Shown: positions 1 to 6,772 of the stretch, one piece after another | Numbering within the stretch: the first letter of the stretch is position 1 | Layout of the letters: the number at the start of each line of letters is the position of its first letter | Source of the DNA: Cyanobacteria bacterium UBA2566 | GTDB lineage: Bacteria; Cyanobacteriota; Cyanobacteriia; Cyanobacteriales; Desertifilaceae | DNA: 17,219 nt | Assembly: GCA_002340255.1 (NCBI GenBank) | Contig: DDLS01000086.1 | Coordinates: 1-17,219, forward strand | Reading direction: 5' to 3' | Position numbers and translations under genes: made by a program | The notes under the pieces: generated by a model | Databases searched by the model: none | Seen by the model: the letters and a program-made list of their open reading frames with translations, nothing else | What the model was told of the DNA's origin: nothing

Positions 1-13
1 TGTCATCAATTAA
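1..13 (+). repeat. Left terminal inverted repeat of the IS5-type element
   Basis: TGTCATCAATTAA is the exact complement of 466-478. It lies about 50 bases beyond the transposase stop, where an IS end is expected. The outermost bases are probably missing because the window starts here. Confidence 0.7.
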
Positions 14-60
14 AGGTCTTGACAAAATAGAGATTGTGTAATCCACAAGGATGGCGATCG

Positions 61-465
61 CTATGCTAATAAAATAACTGAGGCTACCCAATAAATTCCT
101 CCGAGAAAGTTGACTGAACGTTTGTCATACCTAGTCGCAATCCCTCGATACGGTTTGAGCTTGGCAAAGAAATTTTCAATCAGGTGGCGTGCTTTGTACC
201 ATATCTCATCATAATGACGACTTTCTTTCCGGTTTTTCTTCGGTGGAATCACCACTTCTATTCCTCTTTGAGTCAAAGGTTCAATCCCCCTCTCCTGAGC
301 ATCATAAGCTTGATCAGCCAAAACGGCTTCAGCCTCTACAACCGGTAAGAGAACATCTGCTCCATCTAAGTCACAGGCTTGGCCTGGAGTTAAAAAAATG
401 GGTCGGATTACCCAAAGCATCTACTACCCCATGTATCTTGGTACTCAATCCTCCTTTGCTACGGC
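61..465 (-). pseudogene. IS5-family transposase, C-terminal remnant split over two frames
   Basis: The longer part (stop at 61) reads FLTPGQACDLDGADVL, then an aspartate and DQAYD motif, then ARHLIENFFAKLKPYRGIATRYDK. This is the typical DDE C-terminal half of IS5-type transposases, with the second catalytic Asp region and the Y-(2)-R-(3)-E-(6)-K-like signature. The preceding residues SRSKGGLSTKIHGVVDALGNP are encoded in another frame, from about 466 to 392. The two frames meet at a run of seven T on the minus strand (392-398), and a -1 slip there restores H-F-F-L-T-P-G-Q. The N-terminal half with the first catalytic Asp is absent and no start codon remains, so the gene is dead as it stands. 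IS5 relatives often use frameshifting or transcript slippage, so the split may be original and not decay. Confidence 0.8.
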
Positions 466-478
466 TTAATTGATGACA
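466..478 (-). repeat. Right terminal inverted repeat of the IS5-type element
   Basis: This is an exact complement of 1-13, followed outward by CGCC and then CTAG. It runs straight into transposase codons, so it marks the internal deletion junction. Confidence 0.7.
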
Positions 479-546
479 CGCCCTAGATGATCCATGTCAA
501 GATTTCCATTACCTATTATCTAGCACTATATCTGACTTCTTGGACT

Positions 547-1527
547 ATGAAACCCTATAAATCAAGCAATATTGTGCCAATTTCTGGCTATCAATGGCTA
601 GCACTCGCCACGGTAATAGCGGGTGGTGTTGTTGGTGGGATTACTAGTTTTATCGGTAATTTCTTGTATTTGATCATTCTGTTTCCCCTGGGCATGGGAT
701 TTTTGGGGGGTGGTGCAACTCATATTGCCGTAAAAAAAGGTAAAGTCAGAAACCCGGCAATCGCAGCTTTATTTGGGGCATTGACGGGTATATCCATCTA
801 TGGTGCCATGCATGTTTTTGATTACTGGACTTTTCAGAGATCTGTAGCTGGAGAATTACGACAAGCCTATAGCGAAGATCTGCAAACAGCACTCGCTGAA
901 AGCGAAGAAGGAGTCACTGAAGAAGACCTTCTACAATTAGCAATTGATACTATCTTAATCGAGGAAACTGGGCAAGCAGGCTTTATAGGATATTTACAAT
1001 TTACTGCCCAACAAGGCATGGAACTATCGAGATCGAGCAGTGGCGGTATTCCAGTGAGCGGAATAGGTATGTGGATTTATCGCGCTCTAGAATTAACCGT
1101 CATTGCAGGAGTCAGTACCGCAGCCGGATTTCGGGCAGCGAAGGAACCCTTTTGTGAAATTAGCGATCGCTGGTATGGCGATCCACAGCGAGTCGGAAAT
1201 GTAGACGACGATCGCTCACAAAAGTTTATCGGTTTCCTGGATAGCAATAATTATGTCAAAGCTGGGGAGCTAATTAATACTCATCTGGATATTCCCATTC
1301 CCAGTCTAGAGGTTTATCTGCAATCCCCTCCTCAAGAAGGCATGGCTGATTCGGTGGTTACCTTGAGTAAAACTTCCTTAAATAAGGATAATAAATTAGA
1401 GCTAAAGCAGGTCTTAATGGGGATGGTTTCCCCAAGGGAACTCAAGCAACTCCAAGATTCAATTCCCCAGAGTGCACAGACACCAACGAATGATCCAGAA
1501 GCTAATAACCCGGTTGATGAAACTTGA
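547..1527 (+). CDS. Polytopic membrane protein of unknown function
   Basis: I do not recognise the family. From ATG 547 the product has 326 residues. Hydrophobic segments lie at about 17-36, 38-58, 70-92 and 172-194, with glycine-rich stretches (AGGVVGG, GFLGGG) suggesting tightly packed helices. Between segments three and four is an acidic, helical loop (about 100-160). The last 130 residues are soluble and end in a polar, Pro/Asn-rich tail. An in-frame ATG at 487 would add 20 residues but lies almost against the IS5-type right end, and the added stretch looks like non-coding sequence, so I prefer 547. Neither start has a convincing ribosome binding site. The gene may have lost its original upstream region to the IS insertion, and nothing visible ties it to the genes that follow. 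Confidence 0.8.
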   Translation: MKPYKSSNIVPISGYQWLALATVIAGGVVGGITSFIGNFLYLIILFPLGMGFLGGGATHIAVKKGKVRNPAIAALFGALTGISIYGAMHVFDYWTFQRSVAGELRQAYSEDLQTALAESEEGVTEEDLLQLAIDTILIEETGQAGFIGYLQFTAQQGMELSRSSSGGIPVSGIGMWIYRALELTVIAGVSTAAGFRAAKEPFCEISDRWYGDPQRVGNVDDDRSQKFIGFLDSNNYVKAGELINTHLDIPIPSLEVYLQSPPQEGMADSVVTLSKTSLNKDNKLELKQVLMGMVSPRELKQLQDSIPQSAQTPTNDPEANNPVDET

Positions 1528-1566
1528 GCAAAGGCTTTGCGCGGTTAAGTTAAGAGGATTAGAAAC

Positions 1567-1650
1567 ATGCCATCCCAACCCCAAGAGTATTATGTTCTCA
1601 TCGAACAAGATGAAGACGGTTACTACAGCGGAAACAGAGTAAATCTGTGA
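1567..1650 (+). pseudogene. Truncated HicB-like (UPF0150) antitoxin stub
   Basis: The 27-codon frame begins MPSQPQEYYVLIEQDEDGYY, which matches the opening beta-strand block of HicB/UPF0150 proteins (YxVxIExDEDGYYVxxVPxLPGC). An AGAGGA ribosome binding site sits at a good distance before the ATG. Homology stops after GYY, where the Val-x-x-Val-Pro block should follow. The frame then runs seven codons into unrelated sequence and ends. That unrelated part overlaps the tail of an IS200/IS605 orfB in another frame, so the rest of the gene was lost at an IS junction. No hicA partner is visible. Solitary HicB-like genes are common in cyanobacteria, so this need not have been part of a toxin pair. 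Any translated product would be too short to fold as HicB. Confidence 0.6.
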
Positions 1651-1728
1651 AGGCAACTGCTATGAAACAGAAACCTAAATCGTGAGGTTTAGGAATCCCC
1701 TCGCCTTTAGGCAGGGGTGGATGTCAAG
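1632..1728 (+). mobile_element. IS200/IS605-type right-end remnant with tnpB tail
   Basis: The palindromic stretch CCCCTCGCCTTTAGGCAGGGG at 1697-1717 folds into a hairpin. It is followed by the GGATGTCAAG-like end found at the right end of many cyanobacterial IS200/IS605 elements. A second small stem, AAACCT with AGGTTT, precedes it (1671-1690). In a frame different from the HicB stub, codons 1632-1685 read KQSKSVKATAMKQKPKS and stop, which looks like the variable C-terminal tail of TnpB/OrfB. The body of the gene and the left end are missing. In intact elements this end also forms the 3' part of the TnpB guide RNA (omega RNA). Here it is only a scar. The tail assignment rests on resemblance, not on a conserved domain. 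Confidence 0.55.
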
Positions 1729-1869
1729 GAGTTGCTTTAGCACCGTTGAAGTGGGGCGGGTTTACAGTATTGACGGTTACAGGTAAGCCATCCAATAAGG
1801 ACTGTTCAATCTGGTTAGAGGGGCGATCGCCTGCTATCCTTGCCTATAGTGTTATAGCCAGCAAGAATT

Positions 1870-2640
1870 ATGGATATTCCAGAGGTTCTAGCCTTAGATT
1901 TTGATGGTGTACTCTGTGATGGATTAGTCGAGTATTTTCAAACGGCTTGGCAAACCTATACTCAGGTGTGGGCAGTGGACGAGACTCCTCCACCTCCAGG
2001 GATGGCAGAACAATTCTATTGTCTGCGCCCAGTGATTGAAACCGGTTGGGAAATGCCGGTATTGATTCGAGCCATGGTTGAAGGAGCTTCAGAGGAGGAG
2101 ATTTTAGCGAATTGGCGCGGGATCTGCGAGCAAATTATTACCAGAGATGGACTCAAAGCTGCGGAAATTATGGATCGAGTCGATGGGAGGCGCGATCGCC
2201 AGATCCAAACCAACCGCTCAGACTGGTTATCCCTGCATCGATTTTATCCCAGTATTGTCCCTCAACTGCGATCGCTCCTGGCTAACCCCGATCTGGAGTT
2301 AGTAATTATTACCACCAAAGAAGCCAGGTTTGTCCAGGAACTACTGGAAATGGAGGACATTGACTTTCCTGGTGATCGCATTATCGGCAAAAGTATCAAA
2401 TGCCCCAAAACCGAAACCTTACTCACATTCCATCCCTCAGAAAAATGGATTTGGTTTATTGAAGATCGCTGGAAAACTCTCCTGTCTGTCACTCAACATC
2501 CCCAATTAACCTCCGTGGAACTCTTCCTCGCCACCTGGGGCTACAATACACCTGCCGAAAAACAAGCCGCCAGCAGCCATCCTCGCATTCATTCTCTATC
2601 CTTAGACACGTTCAGCCAACCTTTAAACCATTGGTTATAA
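1870..2640 (+). CDS. HAD-superfamily hydrolase
   Basis: The product of 256 residues opens with the HAD motif I, LDFDGVLCD. Asp10 would be the nucleophile and Asp12 the general acid/base, with Gly13-Val14 typical of phosphatases. Motif II is IITTK (Thr148/149), motif III a Lys around 174-180 (GKSIKCPK), and motif IV the acidic pair in WFIEDR (Glu198-Asp199). A helical cap of about 100 residues lies between motifs I and II, as in C1-capped enzymes such as phosphoglycolate phosphatase. The fold and catalytic chemistry are well supported, but the substrate is not. The stop is 22 bases before the NurA gene, so the two are probably co-transcribed. The 140 bases upstream hold a HIP1 site and a TATAGT at 1845-1850 without a clear -35 box. 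No strong ribosome binding site is present. Confidence 0.88.
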   Translation: MDIPEVLALDFDGVLCDGLVEYFQTAWQTYTQVWAVDETPPPPGMAEQFYCLRPVIETGWEMPVLIRAMVEGASEEEILANWRGICEQIITRDGLKAAEIMDRVDGRRDRQIQTNRSDWLSLHRFYPSIVPQLRSLLANPDLELVIITTKEARFVQELLEMEDIDFPGDRIIGKSIKCPKTETLLTFHPSEKWIWFIEDRWKTLLSVTQHPQLTSVELFLATWGYNTPAEKQAASSHPRIHSLSLDTFSQPLNHWL

Positions 2641-2662
2641 CCTATTGCTAGAGTGCCTGATT

Positions 2663-3862
2663 ATGCTCGATTTTAATAAACTCGCCCGTCAGATGGAAGG
2701 CATCAGCCAACATTTACAAGACGAAGCCACCGCTACCCAGAAGCGGCTAAACCGTGCTAGAGAAACCCTAGCTCAAGCGAGCGATCGCCTAGATGAGTTA
2801 ATCTCTTCCTATGAGCAATGGTCGAATCATTTTGGATTTAATGCCGCCTTTCCCATTGAACCCTTAGATACGGTAGTGGATATTCAAAGTGCGCCTCAAG
2901 TCCATACCGTTATCTCTACCGACGGTTCCCAGATGGCTCCCTCCCACCATGAAATTGCCTATTGCTATCTGATTAATACGGGACGAGTCGTTTTTTATTA
3001 TGGTCAAAATCGGGCTGCAATTCTCGATAGTCTCCCCGAAGCTTTTTATCGTCAAGAAGATCTCTATGTCTCTCGCCAATGGGGAATTCGCACGGATGAA
3101 TGGATGGCGTATCAGCGCACGGTATCAGAGGCGGCGGTATTGGCGGAATTAGGAGTAAGAGTGGCAACTGAAGAGCGAGGAGAATTAGACGAACAGTTGC
3201 CCGCTCTAGCAATGGTGGATGGTTCTTTAATTTATTGGCATTTAGAGCCATTACCGAGTGGGGCGCGCGATCGCATTTTACCCCCGATTCTAGAAGCTTG
3301 GGAAACCCTCCAACATCATCGTATTCCCCTTGTGGGTTATTTGAGTTCGTCTCGCAGTGGAGAAGCACTTAACTTTCTGCGTCTTGCCCACTGTCCTCAT
3401 CCCGAACCCAATTGTATGGTTCACTGCGGCGGGCAAACGGACAAAGCGCCCTGTCAAGTTTTACATCCCTTGCGAGATAGTTCAGTCTTGGGGGGTTGGC
3501 TAAAACCAGGACAGCGCAGTGGGTTATGGAGGTCTTCGGCACGAATTTTAGAGCAGTATCGAGAACAAGTAGTGTATTTTTGTTACCTAAATGTGGGGAA
3601 AGAAATTGCCCGTGTTGAGTTTCCCCAATGGGTGGTTGAAGATGCCCACTTATTAGAGCAAGCATTAAGTTTCACCCTCGCTCAAGTAGCGAAAGGCTAT
3701 GGTTATCCGATCGCCTTATCCGAAGCTCATAATCAAGCCGTGGTGCGAGGAGGCGATCGCCATCGGTTTTTCCTCTTGTTGGAACAGCAGATGATTAAAG
3801 CAGGTTTGAAAAATATTGGTACATCTTATAAGGAAGCCCGTAAGCGAGGTTCGATTGCTTAA
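2663..3862 (+). CDS. nurA: NurA-domain nuclease
   Basis: The product has 399 residues from ATG 2663. A TTG 18 bases upstream is also in frame, but it would start almost on the preceding stop and lacks a better ribosome binding site. After a helical N-terminal region (about 1-60) comes ISTDGSQ with Asp87, the metal-binding motif that opens NurA domains. A second acidic strand, AMVDGSLIYW (Asp186), follows, and a late His/Asp region (EAHNQAVVRGGDRHRFF) closes the domain. In archaea NurA is a 5'-3' nuclease that works with the HerA ATPase in resecting double-strand breaks. Cyanobacterial members often stand apart from herA, and none lies in this window. A Cys/His-rich patch (CPHPEPNCMVHCGG, then PCQVLH) in the second half may bind metal. 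The role is inferred from the family. Confidence 0.85.
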   Translation: MLDFNKLARQMEGISQHLQDEATATQKRLNRARETLAQASDRLDELISSYEQWSNHFGFNAAFPIEPLDTVVDIQSAPQVHTVISTDGSQMAPSHHEIAYCYLINTGRVVFYYGQNRAAILDSLPEAFYRQEDLYVSRQWGIRTDEWMAYQRTVSEAAVLAELGVRVATEERGELDEQLPALAMVDGSLIYWHLEPLPSGARDRILPPILEAWETLQHHRIPLVGYLSSSRSGEALNFLRLAHCPHPEPNCMVHCGGQTDKAPCQVLHPLRDSSVLGGWLKPGQRSGLWRSSARILEQYREQVVYFCYLNVGKEIARVEFPQWVVEDAHLLEQALSFTLAQVAKGYGYPIALSEAHNQAVVRGGDRHRFFLLLEQQMIKAGLKNIGTSYKEARKRGSIA

Positions 3863-3866
3863 ATTA

Positions 3867-3880
3867 GGTAATCAGTAATA
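3867..3880 (+). repeat. Intergenic GGTAATCAGTAATA motif, copy 1
   Basis: This 14-mer lies just after the nurA stop. Near-identical copies occur in three other gaps of the window and resemble the degenerate heptamer-type intergenic repeats of filamentous cyanobacteria. Confidence 0.45.
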
Positions 3881-3976
3881 GCGATACACACTGAGTTTCA
3901 ACTCTCAACTCCCTACGGATGCAATACTCAGGAAAATCGGTTATTGTAACTGTAAATTCACGCAAAGACTTTCCCT

Positions 3977-4001
3977 AAAAGCCTTAAAAATGGGGGCTTT
4001 T
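3977..4001 (+). terminator. Possible weak terminator after nurA
   Basis: AAAAGCC and GGCTTTT form a perfect 7-bp stem around an 11-base loop, with T residues in the 3' arm. Only three pairs are G-C, so it is weak. It overlaps the alternative ATG at 3990 of the TPR gene, which argues against that start. Confidence 0.3.
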
Positions 4002-4154
4002 GAAGGAAAAGCCGGTTTACTGGTTATCGATCGCCTATTACCAGCGGGTAGCACTATCAATGAATTCCACATTGGGGAACTGAGTTTGAATAGAAGAGGA
4101 CTCTATACTCTTGGAGTTCATTGTGTTCTGGCTCAGTATTACTCCATTAACCCT

Positions 4155-4820
4155 ATGAATATTGGATCTAACCTGATGCAGGCAAAACAGTTACTTAACC
4201 ATGGTGTCGTAGTTGCTCAAATGGGCGATCGCCAAAATGCCTTTGAATGTTTCGATCGGGTTCTCCAATTAGCCCCCGACTACGCCAAAGGATATAATAA
4301 CCGAGGCTTAAGTCGCTATAATCTAGGGGATTATCAGGAGGCGATCGCGGATTTCGATCGGGCTATTACCCTAAATCCTGAGTATGTGAGAAGTTATTAC
4401 AATCGAGGGAATACTTACCGCAAACTCAAACAGTGGAATCAAGCGTTAGCCGATTTTGAGCGGGTGATCCAATTAGATCCCGAATCAGCAAAAGGGTATC
4501 TGAGTCGAGGAGCAGTGTATTGGGAATTACAGCACGATTCGGAAGCACTACAGGATTTTAACCGCGCCATTGAATTGAATCCTGAATTAGCGGCCGCCTA
4601 TAATAACCGAGGATTAGTTTATGCCGCTCAAAATGAGGTTTTTAAAGCCCTAGCTGATTTTAATTATGCCCTGGCATTGAATCCTCAGTTTGCACAAGCG
4701 TATTATAATCGCGGCGATTATTTGATGAAACTGGGCGATTATCCAGGAGCAGCGGAAGATTATAGGCAGGCATTGAATGCTAATTTGCTGTCGATCCGAG
4801 CGATATCGAAAAGCAAGTAA
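4155..4820 (+). CDS. Tetratricopeptide-repeat protein
   Basis: From ATG 4155 the 221-residue product is almost wholly six TPR units, beginning near residues 10, 44, 78, 112, 146 and 180. All are spaced 34 apart and show the usual pattern, for example YNNRG at the first helix and ALADFxxAxxLNP at the second. Such arrays form a superhelical groove for protein binding, and the partner cannot be inferred. There is no signal peptide or membrane segment, so it is probably cytoplasmic. An in-frame ATG at 3990 would add 55 residues without TPR character and sits inside a stem-loop. ATG 4176 is a third option. No start has a clear ribosome binding site. The gene converges on xseB, the stops being five bases apart, and no strong terminator lies between. 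Confidence 0.85.
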   Translation: MNIGSNLMQAKQLLNHGVVVAQMGDRQNAFECFDRVLQLAPDYAKGYNNRGLSRYNLGDYQEAIADFDRAITLNPEYVRSYYNRGNTYRKLKQWNQALADFERVIQLDPESAKGYLSRGAVYWELQHDSEALQDFNRAIELNPELAAAYNNRGLVYAAQNEVFKALADFNYALALNPQFAQAYYNRGDYLMKLGDYPGAAEDYRQALNANLLSIRAISKSK

Positions 4821-4825
4821 AGCAA

Positions 4826-5065
4826 TTAGAAGTCGGGATCTTCACTTAAGGTTTCAATCATCAAATCCATTTGCGATCGCTTGTGGGCGAGAAAGCTCTC
4901 ACACTCTTTGAGATATTCTACAGCCCGAGTAAATTGATTGAAGACTTCCGCTAAGTCCATATCTCCTGCTTCCATTTGGTTAATAATGGCTTCAACTTGG
5001 GCAACGGTTTCTTCATAATTCCAATCAGATTGAGGGGTAGAGTTATTTTTGGAGGATTTAGGCAT
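4826..5065 (-). CDS. xseB: Exonuclease VII small subunit
   Basis: The product has 79 residues, the normal size for XseB. After a polar Ser/Asn-rich start comes the family pattern NYEETVAQVEAIINQMEAGDMDLAEVFNQFTRAVEYLKECESFL, two long helices that form the coiled-coil hairpin contacting the large subunit. Several small subunits assemble with one XseA to form a cytoplasmic exonuclease that degrades single-stranded DNA from both ends in repair and recombination. The xseA gene lies upstream on the same strand but 335 bp away, unlike the overlapping arrangement in many bacteria. Balanced expression from a single message is therefore less certain here. The C-terminus ends in SEDPDF, a common acidic tail. 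A weak AGG-type ribosome binding site precedes the ATG. Confidence 0.93.
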   Translation of the reverse strand: MPKSSKNNSTPQSDWNYEETVAQVEAIINQMEAGDMDLAEVFNQFTRAVEYLKECESFLAHKRSQMDLMIETLSEDPDF

Positions 5066-5400
5066 AATAAACCTGAAGGAGTGAAGGTGTAGTGAACGAT
5101 GGGATAGGGAACAGAAGATGATTAAGACGTGGGGGGTTATAACTGTACCCCTATCGGCTGTTGCTCATAGAAATAGCTTAGGCCTCTCAGTTGCTTCCAG
5201 TAGGTAATCAGGAATACATTCCTCTTTTCTTTCGCTACATAGAGCGTTTCGCACTCTAGAAATAGACACGAATAGCAATAAGCAACAGCTTGTATAGCTT
5301 AGGTCTAAGGCTCCAAACTGTACTCCATAGAACAGACCCTAACTATACAGTAGTTTCCTCTATTATGCAGTACCTTGTTCAATCAAGAATTACAGAATGA
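5066..5400. other. 335-bp gap between xseA and xseB with repeats
   Basis: I see no gene here. A 9-bp inverted repeat is present, GCTGTTGCT at 5157-5165 and AGCAACAGC at 5281-5289. Each arm is followed, in the same orientation, by ATAGCTTAGG(C/T)CT (5174-5186 and 5294-5306), so inverted and direct repeats are combined. Smaller stems are GGGGT...ACCCC (5133-5151) and TAGAG...CTCTA (about 5240-5258). The xseB promoter may lie here, but I cannot name a convincing -35/-10 pair. Confidence 0.5.
5203..5216 (+). repeat. Intergenic GGTAATCAGTAATA motif, copy 2
   Basis: GGTAATCAGGAATA differs from copy 1 at one base. It lies inside the xseA-xseB gap. Confidence 0.4.
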
Positions 5401-6633
5401 TTAAGGGAGAATTTCCACAATTTTGACCTTCACTTGACCTTGACCCAATCCAATTGATAATTCTTGTTCTGACTTTAGGGAGCTTACAGAGCGCACAATT
5501 TCCCCGTTTTCGCTGCGGACTAAAGCGTATCCCCGTTTCAAGACATTATGAGGATCGAGAGTAGACAGTTTTTGGCGCAAATAGTCACATTTTTGAGTTT
5601 GTTGTTGCAGTGCTTGTAGACTGAGTTGGATTAATTGACGACGCTTCCAGTCTAAGGTTTGTTCTTCCTGTGTAATTTGGCGATCGAGTTGCAGACGATA
5701 GAGGCGGTTTCGCAAGAGATTAAGTTGATGCTGATGTTGGTTGAAGTAGGTGTGAGCAACGTCGATTAGCGCTAGACAACGGTCTTCATGTTCATTCAAG
5801 AGGGTAGAGAGTTCTGGGACAGCTCGATTGGCAGCAGCGGTAGGGGTATGGACATAGAGATCGGTAGCTAAGTCGGCGAGGGATTCATCCCTCTGATGAC
5901 CGATACCGGAAATAATGGGAATGGGACACTTGGCGATCGCCTTAACCACTCGCTCATCATTAAACGCGGCTAAATCTTCCGTCGCTCCTCCCCCTCTGGC
6001 TAGAATAATCACTTCAGCTCGACCATCGCTTTCTACCTGTTGAATAGCTCTCACAATAGAACTGGGGGATTGTTCGCCTTGTACCAGAGCCGGACAAAAC
6101 AGAACATGCAGCCCGGGATAACGGCGCTTGAGAGTGCGTTGAATATCCCCCCAGGCGGCGGCTTGACGTGAGGTAATTACGGCCACAATGTTCGGATGGG
6201 ACGGAATGGGTTGTTTGCGATCGGGGTCAAAATAGCCTTCAGCCGCTAGGCGATCGCGCAATTGTCGATATCGAAGGGCTTGTAAACCTTCCCCCCCCGG
6301 AAGCACCTGATGGACCATTAATTGATATTGTCCTCTAGGGGGATAAATCCGCAGGGTTCCCAGTACCACAATTTTAGCCCCCGCAGTCGGTTGAGTCATC
6401 AGTCGAGATAAGGCATTATTCCACACCACACAATTGAGACTCGCTTTTACCTCTGGATCTTGTAGGGTGAAAAATAATCCGCTGCTATATTGGCTGGCGC
6501 TCGACACTTCACCCGTAATCCAAATTTGCTGAAGGTGTTCATCTTCTTCTAAGCGCATTTGTAAATATCGGGTGAATTCATTGACGGAAACCGCTCGTTC
6601 AGGAACTAACAAGTTGGGCAAGGGAAATGTCAT
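5401..6633 (-). CDS. xseA: Exonuclease VII large subunit
   Basis: The product has 410 residues, normal for XseA. The N-terminal OB-fold (about 14-112) binds single-stranded DNA and carries IWITGEVSSASQYSSG and the YPPRGQYQL block. The catalytic domain follows with AVITSRQAAAWGDIQRTL (Asp163). Next come LARGGGATEDLAAFNDE (Arg213) and GIGHQRDESLADLATDLYVHTPTAAA (His246, Asp249). These Asp/Arg/His/Asp residues correspond to the essential active-site set of the family. The C-terminal third is a long helical stretch (about 275-375) that carries the small subunits, ending in the KRGYALVRSENGEIV segment typical of XseA. The enzyme degrades single-stranded DNA to short oligonucleotides in the cytoplasm. 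The gene is transcribed away from the SPFH gene, with a shared upstream region of about 140 bp. Confidence 0.96.
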   Translation of the reverse strand: MTFPLPNLLVPERAVSVNEFTRYLQMRLEEDEHLQQIWITGEVSSASQYSSGLFFTLQDPEVKASLNCVVWNNALSRLMTQPTAGAKIVVLGTLRIYPPRGQYQLMVHQVLPGGEGLQALRYRQLRDRLAAEGYFDPDRKQPIPSHPNIVAVITSRQAAAWGDIQRTLKRRYPGLHVLFCPALVQGEQSPSSIVRAIQQVESDGRAEVIILARGGGATEDLAAFNDERVVKAIAKCPIPIISGIGHQRDESLADLATDLYVHTPTAAANRAVPELSTLLNEHEDRCLALIDVAHTYFNQHQHQLNLLRNRLYRLQLDRQITQEEQTLDWKRRQLIQLSLQALQQQTQKCDYLRQKLSTLDPHNVLKRGYALVRSENGEIVRSVSSLKSEQELSIGLGQGQVKVKIVEILP

Positions 6634-6670
6634 GGGAGTTGTTTTAAGGGAAGTTTAAGAGAACTGAGGC

Positions 6671-6699
6671 ATTCTTTTCACAAGATAACAGATAGTCAA
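6671..6699 (-). promoter_or_regulatory. Possible xseA promoter
   Basis: On the minus strand, TTGACT (6694-6699) is followed after 17 bases by AAGAAT (6671-6676). The match is five of six at -35 and four of six at -10. The implied transcript start lies about 30 bases before the xseA ATG. Confidence 0.35.
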
Positions 6700-6705
6700 C
6701 TTTTC

Positions 6706-6729
6706 TTTACCTTTCCCCTAGAGGGTAAA
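6706..6729. promoter_or_regulatory. Inverted repeat between xseA and the SPFH gene
   Basis: TTTACC (6706-6711) and GGTAAA (6724-6729) are perfect complements around CCCTAGAGGG, itself a short palindrome. Its place between two divergent genes, next to the likely xseA -35 box, would suit an operator. This is only an inference from symmetry. Confidence 0.25.
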
Positions 6730-6772
6730 CCCCTTGAGCTACTCTATAAATGTACCGATCTCCTCAGCGATC

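Larger units (their letters stand above)
1..482 (-). mobile_element. Internally deleted IS5-family element with both terminal inverted repeats
   Basis: The segment is bounded by a perfect 13-bp inverted repeat, TGTCATCAATTAA at 1-13 and its complement at 466-478. Between them is only the C-terminal half of an IS5-type transposase, read on the minus strand. The right repeat joins directly to transposase coding sequence instead of to a start region. The 5' half of the gene therefore seems to have been deleted while the end needed in cis stayed, giving a MITE-like derivative. The four bases outside the right end are CTAG (483-486), which suits the TA-centred targets of several IS5 subgroups. The outer bases of the left repeat lie beyond the window, so the target duplication cannot be checked. 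Without a complete transposase it could move only with help from a full copy elsewhere. Confidence 0.65.

Noticed and set aside
487..546. Upstream ATG extending the first membrane protein by 20 residues
   Set aside because: It starts at the edge of the IS5-type end and the added residues look like translated flank. ATG 547 begins a normal cytoplasmic N-terminus before the first helix.
3990..4154. Longer start for the TPR protein
   Set aside because: The extra 55 residues have no TPR character, and the ATG lies inside a stem-loop that looks more like a weak terminator.
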